Of a stretch of 64,000 nucleotides of DNA, positions 9,757-17,922 are shown one piece after another. Source of the stretch: Oceanobacter sp045430275 (GTDB taxonomy: Bacteria > Pseudomonadota > Gammaproteobacteria > Pseudomonadales > Oceanobacteraceae); NCBI GenBank assembly GCA_045430275.1, contig JAILXU010000005.1, forward strand, positions 164,253 through 228,252, given 5' to 3'. The notes beneath the pieces were generated by a model. The model saw nothing but the letters and a program-made list of their open reading frames with translations, was not told the origin of the DNA and searched no databases. The position numbers and the translations under genes were made by a program. Position 1 is the first letter of the stretch, and each line of letters starts with the position of its first letter.

Positions 9757-10433
9757 CAAATGTAAGCAAGGTTATCACGGTTGATGGCCCATCCGGCGCA
9801 GGCAAGGGCACCGTTTGTGCTCGCCTTGCCGAACAGTTGGGCTGGCATTTGCTGGACAGTGGAGCGCTCTATCGAATCACGGGTCTGGCGGCTTCTCGCA
9901 AGGATATTGTTCTGGATGATGAAGTCGCTGTTGCAGCCGTAGCGGGTCAGCTGGATGTTGTATTTCAGCCAACATCCGTTGGTGTGAAGGTGATTCTTGA
10001 AGGCGAAGACGTCACCGATATCATTCGCACTGAAAAGGTCGGCAGTCTGGCATCGCAAGTGGCGGCATTGCCTGAGGTGCGAGCTGCTTTGTTGCAGCGT
10101 CAGAGAGACTTTGCGCAGGCTGATGGCTTGATCGCTGACGGTCGTGACATGGGTACTGTGGTTTTTCCGGCTGCTCATGTGAAGGTGTTTTTAACGGCCA
10201 GTGCGGAGGAGCGCGGTCAGCGTCGATATCAGCAGTTGCTTGACAAGGGTTTTGATGCTAGTTTAACCGCCCTTATCGAAGACATCCAAGCTCGCGACGA
10301 GCGTGACAGCAACCGAGCTGTCGCCCCACTAAAACCTGCAGATGACGCTACTGTGATCGACAGTACCGATCTGACGATTGAAGAAGTCTGTGAGCAGGTT
10401 GCCGGACTGGTTCGTAAAGCAGGAATGATCTGA
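9753..10433 (+). CDS. cmk: Cytidylate kinase
   Basis: Phosphorylates CMP and dCMP. It has 226 residues. The ATP-binding P-loop GPSGAGKGT is at residues 13-21, and the CMP-binding DGRDMGTVVFP segment is present. Its ATG overlaps the tyrA-aroA stop, so it belongs to the same transcript. It lies 150 bases before rpsA, the classical cmk-rpsA pairing of gammaproteobacteria. Confidence 0.96.
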   Translation: MTNVSKVITVDGPSGAGKGTVCARLAEQLGWHLLDSGALYRITGLAASRKDIVLDDEVAVAAVAGQLDVVFQPTSVGVKVILEGEDVTDIIRTEKVGSLASQVAALPEVRAALLQRQRDFAQADGLIADGRDMGTVVFPAAHVKVFLTASAEERGQRRYQQLLDKGFDASLTALIEDIQARDERDSNRAVAPLKPADDATVIDSTDLTIEEVCEQVAGLVRKAGMI

Positions 10434-10583
10434 GATGAATCCGGCGTACTTGTCAGCCCCTGCCATAAGGGAACAGAAGTACGTTCGATTTTTTATTTGA
10501 CTAACCCCGAATGTCTGGCCATTTGGATCGTACGCTGACTGATTACTCTTCAAGTCACGTACAAACACAACAGGTGTTATTTC

Positions 10584-12266
10584 ATGACCGAGAGCTTTGC
10601 CGAATTATTTGAAGAATCCCTTAAAGAACTGGATATGCAGCCCGGTTCTATTGTTACTGGTACGGTTGTCGACATCGACAGCGACTGGGTAACAGTTAAC
10701 TCCGGATTGAAATCTGAAGCGGTTATCCCACGCAGCCAGTTCCTGAATGAAAAAGGTGAACTGGAAGTTGCGATTGGTGATGAAACCCAGGTTTCTCTGG
10801 AAGCGGTTGAAGATGGCTTTGGTGAAACCAAACTGTCTCGTGAAAAAGCCAAGCGTGCTGAAAGCTGGAAAGAGCTGGAAAAAGCCTTCGAAGCTGAAGA
10901 AATGGTTACCGGTATTATCAATGGCAAAGTCAAGGGTGGCTTCACTGTTGATCTGAAGAACATTCGTGCGTTCTTGCCTGGCTCCCTGGTTGATGTGCGT
11001 CCAGTACGTGACACGGCTCACCTGGAAGGCAAAGAGCTGGAATTCAAGGTTATCAAGCTGGATGCCAAGCGTAACAACGTTGTTGTTTCACGCCGTGCCG
11101 TTCTGGAAGCTGCTAACTCGCAGGAACGTGAAGAATTGCTGGCTAACCTGCAGGAAGGCCAGTCTGTCAAGGGTATCGTCAAGAATCTGACCGACTACGG
11201 TGCTTTCGTAGATCTGGGTGGTGTTGACGGCCTGCTGCACATCACTGACATGGCGTGGAAGCGTATCAAGCATCCAAGCGAAATCGTTGCTGTTGGTGAC
11301 GAGATCGAAGTCAAGGTTCTGAAATTTGACCGTGAACGCAACCGCGTATCTCTGGGTCTGAAGCAATTGGGTGATGATCCATGGGTCAACATCAATGACC
11401 GTTACCCTGAGAACATCCGCGTTAAGGCACGCGTTACTAACCTGACTGACTACGGTTGTTTCGCAGAGCTGGAAGAAGGCGTTGAAGGCCTGGTTCACGT
11501 ATCCGAAATGGATTGGACCAACAAGAACATTCACCCAAGCAAAGTTGTTCAGGTTGGCGACGAAGTAGAAGTGATGGTTCTGGACATCGACGAAGAACGT
11601 CGTCGTATCTCCTTGGGTATCAAGCAGTGCACCATGAACCCATGGGAAGAGTTCGGTACCAAGTTCAACAAGGGCGACAAGATTTCCGGCAAGATCAAGT
11701 CTATCACTGACTTCGGTATCTTCATCGGTCTGGACGGCGGCATCGACGGTCTGGTTCACCTGTCTGACATTTCCTGGAACGACAACGGTGAAGAAGCCGT
11801 TCGTAACTACAAGAAAGGCGACGAACTGGAAACTGTTATCCTGTCTATCGATCCAGAGCGTGAGCGTATCTCTCTGGGCGTGAAGCAGTTGGAAAATGAT
11901 CCATTCTCCGACTTCGTTGCTTCAAATGACAAGGGCGCTATTGTTACTGGTAAGGTTCTGTCTGTTGATGCGAAAGCCGCTGTCATTGAAGTTGCTCCAG
12001 GCGTCGAAGGCGTATTGAAAGCTTCTGAAATCAGCCATAACAGAGTGGAAGATGCTCGCAATCTGTTGACTGAAGGTTCCGAAGTTGAAGCCGTCATCAC
12101 GATTGTTGATCGCAAGAGCCGTTCCATCAGCCTGTCTATGAAAGCAAAAGATGCAGCTGAAGATCGTCAGGCAATGAAAGAGCAGCGTGCCAAGGTTGAT
12201 ACAGAAGTTTCTTCTGGCCCAACCACTATTGGTGACCTGATCAAAGAACAGTTGAACCAGAAGTAA
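10584..12266 (+). CDS. rpsA: 30S ribosomal protein S1
   Basis: RNA-binding ribosomal protein needed for initiation on structured or leaderless-poor mRNAs. It has 560 residues (E. coli 557) and six S1 (OB-fold) repeats; repeats 3-6 are easy to see from TDYGAFVDLGGVDGLLH, TDYGCFAELEEGVEGLVH and TDFGIFIGLDGGIDGLVH. Codon use is visibly more biased than in neighbours, as expected for high expression. The 150-base leader between cmk and this gene probably holds its own promoters and the site for S1 autoregulation, but I cannot point to either. A strong intrinsic terminator follows 15 bases after the stop. Confidence 0.98.
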   Translation: MTESFAELFEESLKELDMQPGSIVTGTVVDIDSDWVTVNSGLKSEAVIPRSQFLNEKGELEVAIGDETQVSLEAVEDGFGETKLSREKAKRAESWKELEKAFEAEEMVTGIINGKVKGGFTVDLKNIRAFLPGSLVDVRPVRDTAHLEGKELEFKVIKLDAKRNNVVVSRRAVLEAANSQEREELLANLQEGQSVKGIVKNLTDYGAFVDLGGVDGLLHITDMAWKRIKHPSEIVAVGDEIEVKVLKFDRERNRVSLGLKQLGDDPWVNINDRYPENIRVKARVTNLTDYGCFAELEEGVEGLVHVSEMDWTNKNIHPSKVVQVGDEVEVMVLDIDEERRRISLGIKQCTMNPWEEFGTKFNKGDKISGKIKSITDFGIFIGLDGGIDGLVHLSDISWNDNGEEAVRNYKKGDELETVILSIDPERERISLGVKQLENDPFSDFVASNDKGAIVTGKVLSVDAKAAVIEVAPGVEGVLKASEISHNRVEDARNLLTEGSEVEAVITIVDRKSRSISLSMKAKDAAEDRQAMKEQRAKVDTEVSSGPTTIGDLIKEQLNQK

Positions 12267-12281
12267 GGTTTCTACTGTTTG

Positions 12282-12305
12282 AAAAACCCGCTTCGGCGGG
12301 TTTTT
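12282..12305 (+). terminator. Intrinsic terminator of rpsA
   Basis: Stem AAAAACCCGC / GCGGGTTTTT with a TTCG tetraloop and a run of T at the 3' side. It starts 15 bases after the rpsA stop and separates the aromatic/ribosomal operon from ihfB. Confidence 0.95.
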
Positions 12306-12465
12306 CTGTTTAAAGAGGGTGTTGAATATTGTGTGGCTGAAGGGGAAAAGCAAGACTCAGGTCGAATGCTAATACTGCTGACAGGGCTTGCAAAAGTCAC
12401 AGGCTAACCGCATGATTTATCTGGCTTTATTGTCAAGCAGAGGAACCCTGCGGAGGGAATTGGCT

Positions 12466-12756
12466 ATGACCAAGTCGGAATTGATTGAAAAGATTGTTTC
12501 ACGCCAGCCGCAATTATCTCCAAAAGAGGTCGAACTGGCGGTCAAGACCATGCTGGATCACATGTCCCAAACCTTGTCGGATGGTGAGCGTATCGAAATA
12601 CGGGGATTTGGAAGTTTTTCTCTGCATTATCGTGCTCCGCGTTTAGGACGTAATCCAAAAACTGGAGAATCCGTTGATCTGAAGGGAAAGTACGTTCCCC
12701 ATTTCAAACCCGGTAAAGATTTGAGAGACCAGGTCAATATAAGCATTGATGTTTGA
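12466..12756 (+). CDS. ihfB: Integration host factor subunit beta
   Basis: DNA-bending nucleoid protein that pairs with IhfA. It has 96 residues, beginning MTKSELIEKI, with the HU/IHF signature in RIEIRGFGSFSLHYR and the DNA-intercalating proline in the arm RLGRNPKTGES. The ATG at 12466 has a strong GGAGGG ribosome site; an in-frame upstream ATG at 12388 is not supported. It is placed after rpsA as in E. coli and Pseudomonas. Confidence 0.96.
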   Translation: MTKSELIEKIVSRQPQLSPKEVELAVKTMLDHMSQTLSDGERIEIRGFGSFSLHYRAPRLGRNPKTGESVDLKGKYVPHFKPGKDLRDQVNISIDV

Positions 12757-12833
12757 GATGGCTGTATTGCAGTCGCTGAGTGTTATCTGCTGTTTGGGCA
12801 TCTGATATTACCGTTGTTTTCATTGGAAGAGTT

Positions 12834-13112
12834 ATGTTGAAGAAACTGCGTTTTTTAATTGGTTTGTGTATATCGCTGGTTGTAATGGTCTACGCCATTG
12901 CATTTGCGCGTAAAAACAGTGGCGATGTAGCCCTCGACTTTATGATCGGCGGCCCGATTAATATGCCTGCTGGCGTGTGGCTTGGGTTAGGGATTGCTGC
13001 TGGTGCTGCGCTGGGTATTGCAACCGGTGTGTGGGCTGTAACCCGGATGCGACTTGTTAATCGTCGATTGCGCAAGCAGGTTGCTAATCTGGAACAGGAA
13101 TTGGGTAAGTAA
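12834..13112 (+). CDS. lapA: LapA family inner-membrane protein
   Basis: A 92-residue protein with two transmembrane helices (about residues 5-25 and 42-65) and a basic, coiled-coil-prone C-terminus (RRLRKQVANLEQELGK). This is the LapA/DUF1049 architecture. LapA works with LapB in lipopolysaccharide assembly and LpxC control at the inner membrane. The start MLKKLRFLIG at 12834 follows a GGAAGAG ribosome site. lapB starts 18 bases after its stop. Confidence 0.88.
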   Translation: MLKKLRFLIGLCISLVVMVYAIAFARKNSGDVALDFMIGGPINMPAGVWLGLGIAAGAALGIATGVWAVTRMRLVNRRLRKQVANLEQELGK

Positions 13113-13130
13113 TATCGACAGGCACTGCTG

Positions 13131-14315
13131 ATGGATTCCGTGGAGCTCTTTTTGGCGTTGCTGGTTGCGGTAGCGATTGGCTGGTTGGTTGGCGCTCGTA
13201 TGTCGGGCGGCAGAAGTGCTCCTAGGAAACCCGACTGGTTTCCTTCCCCAAAGGACATGAGTGAAGGGCAGTCTGAACGCTTTATTCGTTCTCTGCTGAC
13301 AGCATCTCCAGATGACGAGGATGCGATGGACTTTGCACTTCGTATTGGTCAGTCGTTGCGTGATAAGGGGGAATCCAATCGTGCTATCCAGTTTCATCAG
13401 ACGCTGATGGCTCGAACCGATTTACCGCGTTCACTTTTGCAGCAGGTTGAGCTGGAATTGGCTCTGGATTATTTTCAGGCTGGTTTGAATGACCGCTCTG
13501 AAAAACTGTTGTTGAATTTGATGGGTTCCGGGTACGAAGCAACAGAAGTGCGAGCGTTACGTACTCTGGTGCGTTTGTATGAAGAAGAAGGGGAATGGCA
13601 AAAGATCCTGGATTTGCATCAGCGGCCAAACCTTTTTCTGGATGAAAAGCTGCAGCGTTCCCTGGCACATGCAACGTGTGAGTTAGCTGTTGTAGCTCTT
13701 GAAAATGCCAACTACCTTCAGGTGCGAACCTTGAGCCACCTGGCTTTGAAAATTGATCGTCATTGCGCTCGAGCACATGTGGTGCTTGGCGATTTGGCTT
13801 TTCGACATCAGGAGCCACAAGAAGCCATTCGTTGTTATTTGAATGCATTGGAGCTGGATTCTAATTGCCTTGTGGCATTGCTGGATCAGTTGATTGTTGC
13901 GTTTCGGTCGCTTGGAGACGATAAAAGCCTGTATTTGCATCTCAAAGCCTGTCTGGCGGAGACAAATTATATTCCTGCGTTACTGGCTATGACCGAAGTG
14001 CAGGTGCCGCACCGTGGCTTTGATGCGGCAGCGGAGTTATATCTGGAAACGTTGGCAAAGCAACCTTCCCATTATGGTTTTGTAGCTTTTCTGGGGGTTA
14101 TGGCGCGTAATGATCGTCAGTTGAACGAATCGCAGTTGCGTATGGCCTATGATATTCTTCGCACTCTCGATGCAGCAGAATCTCGTTTTGTATGCAATCG
14201 ATGTGGTTTTGAAGGGCGGCGTTTTCATTGGCGTTGCCCAAGCTGTAAGGATTGGGCAACGCTCCAGCCTTATACTCCTCGTACTCCTATCTCTTCCGGT
14301 TATCAAAAAATATGA
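13131..14315 (+). CDS. lapB: Lipopolysaccharide assembly protein LapB
   Basis: Inner-membrane-anchored TPR protein (394 residues) that regulates LpxC turnover by FtsH in E. coli. An N-terminal membrane anchor (about residues 4-22) is followed by tetratricopeptide repeats and a C-terminal rubredoxin-type metal knuckle, CNRCGFEGRRFHWRCPSC, whose four cysteines are all present. Adjacent to lapA, as usual. Its stop overlaps the pyrF start (ATGA). Confidence 0.93.
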   Translation: MDSVELFLALLVAVAIGWLVGARMSGGRSAPRKPDWFPSPKDMSEGQSERFIRSLLTASPDDEDAMDFALRIGQSLRDKGESNRAIQFHQTLMARTDLPRSLLQQVELELALDYFQAGLNDRSEKLLLNLMGSGYEATEVRALRTLVRLYEEEGEWQKILDLHQRPNLFLDEKLQRSLAHATCELAVVALENANYLQVRTLSHLALKIDRHCARAHVVLGDLAFRHQEPQEAIRCYLNALELDSNCLVALLDQLIVAFRSLGDDKSLYLHLKACLAETNYIPALLAMTEVQVPHRGFDAAAELYLETLAKQPSHYGFVAFLGVMARNDRQLNESQLRMAYDILRTLDAAESRFVCNRCGFEGRRFHWRCPSCKDWATLQPYTPRTPISSGYQKI

Positions 14316-15013
14316 CTTGTCATACTCCCGTCGTTGTTGCTCTTGATTATTCCAGTGCTGAAAAGGCATTTCAGATGGCTGAACAGCTAGATCCATCCCT
14401 GTGTCGGGTCAAGGTTGGCAAGGAGTTGTTTACATCCGCGGGAAGGGGTGTCGTGGAGGGATTGGTCGCGCGAGGGTTTGATGTCTTTCTGGATCTGAAA
14501 TTTCATGACATTCCCAATACTTGTGCCAAAGCGGTTTTGGCGGCGGCTGATATGGGAGTTTGGATGGTAAATGTGCATGCCAGCGGTGGGCGGAGAATGA
14601 TGGAAGCTGCAGCTGAAGCCTTGCAGCACCGTCAGGGTGAGAAGCCTTTGTTGATTGGCGTGACAGTACTGACCTCCATGGATCAAAGCGACCTTGGTGA
14701 AGTAGGTATTGGTGTTTCTCCTGCTGAACAGGTTGGGCGTTTGGCTCAGTTGGCGGAGTCTTCCGGATTGGATGGTGTTGTGTGTTCAGCTCAGGAAGTC
14801 GGACTTATTCGGCAACAGTGTGGTGCCGGTTTTCTAACGGTTACGCCAGGGATTCGACCAGCCTGGAGTCAGACTCAGGATCAGAAGCGCATTATGACCC
14901 CGGCTGATGCTGTCAAGGCGGGTGTGGATTATATGGTGATTGGACGCCCTATTACTCAGGCTGACGTACCCAAAGAGGCATGCCAGAAAGTACTGTCAGA
15001 ACTGGGTGCCTGA
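14312..15013 (+). CDS. pyrF: Orotidine 5'-phosphate decarboxylase
   Basis: Last step of UMP synthesis. It has 233 residues, with the N-terminal VALDYSSAEKA, the lysine in VKVGKEL, and the catalytic D-x-K-x-x-x-D of DLKFHDIPNT. The ATG at 14312 overlaps the lapB stop and lacks its own good ribosome site, so translational coupling to lapB is likely. The lapAB-pyrF order is common in gammaproteobacteria. Confidence 0.95.
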   Translation: MTCHTPVVVALDYSSAEKAFQMAEQLDPSLCRVKVGKELFTSAGRGVVEGLVARGFDVFLDLKFHDIPNTCAKAVLAAADMGVWMVNVHASGGRRMMEAAAEALQHRQGEKPLLIGVTVLTSMDQSDLGEVGIGVSPAEQVGRLAQLAESSGLDGVVCSAQEVGLIRQQCGAGFLTVTPGIRPAWSQTQDQKRIMTPADAVKAGVDYMVIGRPITQADVPKEACQKVLSELGA

Positions 15014-15065
15014 CCCGGAAAATATTTATTGTTAACTATTGAATAATAGGGTGGATGTGGTGGGA

Positions 15066-16241
15066 ATGAAAACCAAAATTGCGGTTGCTGGTACGGGGTA
15101 CGTTGGATTATCAAATGCCATGTTATTAGCTCAGCATAATGATGTTGTGGCTGTCGATATTGTGCCTGAAAAGGTCGATATGCTGAATCGAGGTCAGGCA
15201 CCTATCGTGGATGCTGAAATCGAAGACTTTCTACTGAATCGTAATCTGAATTTTCGGGCAACTCTGGATACGGTCGATGCGTATGCCAATGCTGACCTTG
15301 TGATTATTGCCACACCAACAGATTATGATATTGAGACCAACTACTTTAATACACGTTCTGTTGAAGCGGTGATTCAGGAAGTGATATCAATTAACCCTAA
15401 TGCCCTGATGGTGATTAAATCCACAGTGCCGGTGGGTTATACCGCTAGAATTCGTGAGGAAACCGGTTCAAATAACATCCTGTTCAGCCCAGAATTTCTG
15501 CGTGAGGGGAAAGCACTTTACGATAATTTACATCCTTCCCGAATTATTATTGGGGAGCGATCGGAAAGAGCCTCTTTTATTGCAGATTTACTAGTGCAAG
15601 GTGCTGTTAAGGATGATATTCCGGTGTTGTTTACCGATGCCACCGAAGCAGAAGCGGTAAAATTATTTTCCAATACTTATCTGGCCATGCGGGTTGCGTA
15701 CTTTAATGAACTGGATACTTATGCTTCCAGTCACGGTCTGGATACGCGTCAAATTGTAGAGGGTGTTGGCCTGGATCCTCGTATTGGTGCGCATTATAAC
15801 AATCCATCGTTTGGTTATGGTGGTTATTGTTTGCCCAAAGATACCAAGCAGCTTTTGGCAAATTTCAATGATGTGCCCAATAATCTGATTCGGGCAATTG
15901 TGGATGCCAACATTACCCGTAAGGATTTTATTGCCGATGAAGTTATTGCTCGTAATCCTGAAGTGGTTGGCGTATATCGCCTGGTGATGAAATCCGGTTC
16001 GGATAATTTCCGGGCGTCGGCCATTCAAGGCATTATGAAACGAATCAAGGCCAAAGGCATCCAGGTTATTATTTATGAGCCAGTGATGACTGAAGAAGAA
16101 TTTTTCCATTCTCGGGTAGAAAACGATCTTGATGTATTCAAACAAGAGGCTGATATCATTATTGCCAATCGTTTGACGGATAACCTGAAAGATGTGCTGG
16201 ATAAGGTGTATACCCGTGATTTATTTGGTGGTGATCATTGA
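15066..16241 (+). CDS. ugd: UDP-glucose 6-dehydrogenase (short, E. coli Ugd type)
   Basis: Oxidises UDP-glucose to UDP-glucuronate for exopolysaccharide, capsule or lipid A sugar synthesis. It has 391 residues, close to the 388 of E. coli Ugd and shorter than the 430-450 residues of the other subgroup. It starts with MKTKIAVAGTGYVGLS (NAD-binding Rossmann motif) and has the catalytic cysteine in GYGGYCLPKDTKQ. I prefer the ATG at 15066; TTG and GTG codons upstream in the same frame (from 15039) are possible. No other sugar-nucleotide or polysaccharide genes are adjacent, so its product pathway is not shown here. Confidence 0.93.
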   Translation: MKTKIAVAGTGYVGLSNAMLLAQHNDVVAVDIVPEKVDMLNRGQAPIVDAEIEDFLLNRNLNFRATLDTVDAYANADLVIIATPTDYDIETNYFNTRSVEAVIQEVISINPNALMVIKSTVPVGYTARIREETGSNNILFSPEFLREGKALYDNLHPSRIIIGERSERASFIADLLVQGAVKDDIPVLFTDATEAEAVKLFSNTYLAMRVAYFNELDTYASSHGLDTRQIVEGVGLDPRIGAHYNNPSFGYGGYCLPKDTKQLLANFNDVPNNLIRAIVDANITRKDFIADEVIARNPEVVGVYRLVMKSGSDNFRASAIQGIMKRIKAKGIQVIIYEPVMTEEEFFHSRVENDLDVFKQEADIIIANRLTDNLKDVLDKVYTRDLFGGDH

Positions 16242-16287
16242 GTTTCTGTTTTGTGTTCTCTGATTTCTCCTTGTTATAAGGCTGTTT

Positions 16288-16857
16288 ATGCTTGAATCCC
16301 TGTTGAGTTTTTCTAACAGTCCGCTTTGGCTGGTGACTGTCGTCGTGGTATCAACATTTATGCTGGAAGATCTGGCGATTATTGGCGCGGCAATTCTGGC
16401 GGCTTCAGGACGCATGGCGCCGGAGCTGGCGTTTGGAGCGACCTGTCTTGGAATGTTTATCGGGGATTCTGCACTGTATCTGCTGGGGCGAGCGGCGTTG
16501 ATCTGGCCATCGTTGGGGTGTCGTTTTGAGCATGAGCTGATTCAGCGTCAGGTCGCACCCCTGCAGCAAGCCCCCTGGCACCAATTGGCTCTTATTCGTT
16601 GTATGCCGGGGCTGAGAACGTTTGGCTACATCGCATGCGGTTTGGCGCGAGTGCCTGGTACCACCTTTACTATCGCCAATGTCATATCGATTCTGATTTG
16701 GGCGGCAGCGCTGTTTGGTGTGGCCTTTGTTTTAGGTAAGCAATACGCCGAGTCCATGGCGGAGTGGTTGTGGTGGTTGTTGCCGTTTGCGCTGCTGTTT
16801 TTTGTACTGGGTCAGCGTCGTCTGCGCCAGCGAATGGAAGCCGAGGCCGTTTCCTGA
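16288..16857 (+). CDS. DedA/VTT-family membrane protein
   Basis: A 189-residue inner-membrane protein with several hydrophobic segments. The core matches the DedA (VTT/SNARE-associated) family: FMLEDLAIIGAAILAASG near the start, GMFIGDSALYLLGR, and the arginine motif RCMPGLRTFGYIACGLARVPG. DedA proteins are implicated in lipid carrier recycling and envelope homeostasis; the substrate here is unknown. It ends at the base before the opposite-strand gene's stop codon (TGATCA), so two genes are packed tail to tail with no spacer. Confidence 0.8.
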   Translation: MLESLLSFSNSPLWLVTVVVVSTFMLEDLAIIGAAILAASGRMAPELAFGATCLGMFIGDSALYLLGRAALIWPSLGCRFEHELIQRQVAPLQQAPWHQLALIRCMPGLRTFGYIACGLARVPGTTFTIANVISILIWAAALFGVAFVLGKQYAESMAEWLWWLLPFALLFFVLGQRRLRQRMEAEAVS

Positions 16858-17700
16858 TCAGTCTGGGTGCCGCATGGCGAAGGCACCCTTGTTAATCCCT
16901 TCAAAGGCCTGAACCCGAATCTGCTGATTCGGGTATTCCTGAGCCAGCTCACTGGCAATGTGTTCGGCAATCCATTCAACGGTGCTGTCTGTGTCGATCA
17001 TATAGCAGGTCGATTTCGGGACGTTCAGGGAAAATTGACCCTGGGCTGATTGATAGGCAAATTGCATGTCTGTATCGGTTTCTGAAATCAGATCTTCCTG
17101 ACTGCCAATGTAAATATCTGCCCAACGGTTGGCCCAGCGTTGTTCCTGATCCGGTGCTGGTTGATCATCCAGCCATATGTGCAGTCGTGAGCGATGGCCA
17201 TGTGCGATACGCTGACAGTTGCCTGCGTGTTTCTTCAAACCATGGCTGTAGTGGTAGAACGCACTCGGTATGATTTCTGGCTCAAATGACAATGTGAGCT
17301 GATCAACATTAACCGGAAAGAAAGGCTTTAGCTGCTGGCGGCACCATTCTGCCACGCTGGCTGTCGTGATGGTTTCGGCCTCAACCAGAGCAACGGCTTC
17401 TCGGGGGGCGCTCATGTGAATGGCCCCTTGTTCGCTTTGCCAGGTCAGGTTGATGTGGTCCCCTTGCGCCTCCAATTGCAAATATTTGGATTCGGTCGGT
17501 ACCAGCAGTCTGTGATCAACTTCATCATCAAGCCAATTGCGCAGCGTTTTCTTGACGATGCCAAAATCACATACCATGCCTTGCTGATCCAATACGCCAT
17601 CAAGAACAGCGGAAGCCAGCCAGGTTTCACCGACCAGACCACGTGCGGCGTCGAGGTAGCTGAAGTCCACATTGGTGAGTTGGTTGACGAACAGTTGCAT
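16858..17700 (-). CDS. Tandem 6-pyruvoyl-tetrahydropterin/6-carboxytetrahydropterin synthase-like protein
   Basis: A 280-residue protein made of two PTPS-type (T-fold) halves. The N-terminal half has the family's GMVCDFGIVKKTLRNWLDDEVDHRLL, whereas the zinc-binding histidines expected nearer its start are not evident. The C-terminal half has YSHGLKKHAGNCQRIAHGHRSRL, the zinc-site pattern, and a final EGINKGA like the family's catalytic Glu segment. I infer that the two halves together make one or two T-fold modules acting on a pterin or deazapurine precursor (QueD/FolX-like). The ATG at 17700 was chosen because the frame upstream to 17841 has no conserved sequence. No queuosine or folate gene is adjacent. 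Confidence 0.7.
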   Translation of the reverse strand: MQLFVNQLTNVDFSYLDAARGLVGETWLASAVLDGVLDQQGMVCDFGIVKKTLRNWLDDEVDHRLLVPTESKYLQLEAQGDHINLTWQSEQGAIHMSAPREAVALVEAETITTASVAEWCRQQLKPFFPVNVDQLTLSFEPEIIPSAFYHYSHGLKKHAGNCQRIAHGHRSRLHIWLDDQPAPDQEQRWANRWADIYIGSQEDLISETDTDMQFAYQSAQGQFSLNVPKSTCYMIDTDSTVEWIAEHIASELAQEYPNQQIRVQAFEGINKGAFAMRHPD

Positions 17701-17735
17701 GGGCAGCCTCGCTGGCGAATCTCGAAAGGGCGGGC

Positions 17736-17764
17736 ATTCTAGCGGAAAGGACGAACGTTGGCAG
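17736..17764 (-). promoter_or_regulatory. Possible promoter for the pterin synthase-like gene
   Basis: On the minus strand CTGCCA and TAGAAT stand 17 bases apart, 35 bases before the ATG. The -35 matches consensus at four of six positions. A second GCTAGAAT element precedes ttcA (61966-61971) but without a good -35. Confidence 0.4.
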
Positions 17765-17922
17765 TATTTTCCGGTCTCATGTTCGCCATCGGTGGTGGGG
17801 GCAGTATTCCCTGTTATGATAGGCGCGTTTTGAGAAGCCATATAACAAACGGTTGTTGCAAGGAGTCGGCTGACTCAATGATCGACGCTGCCGTTGTCTC
17901 TGGATCATGATAAGAATTTTTT

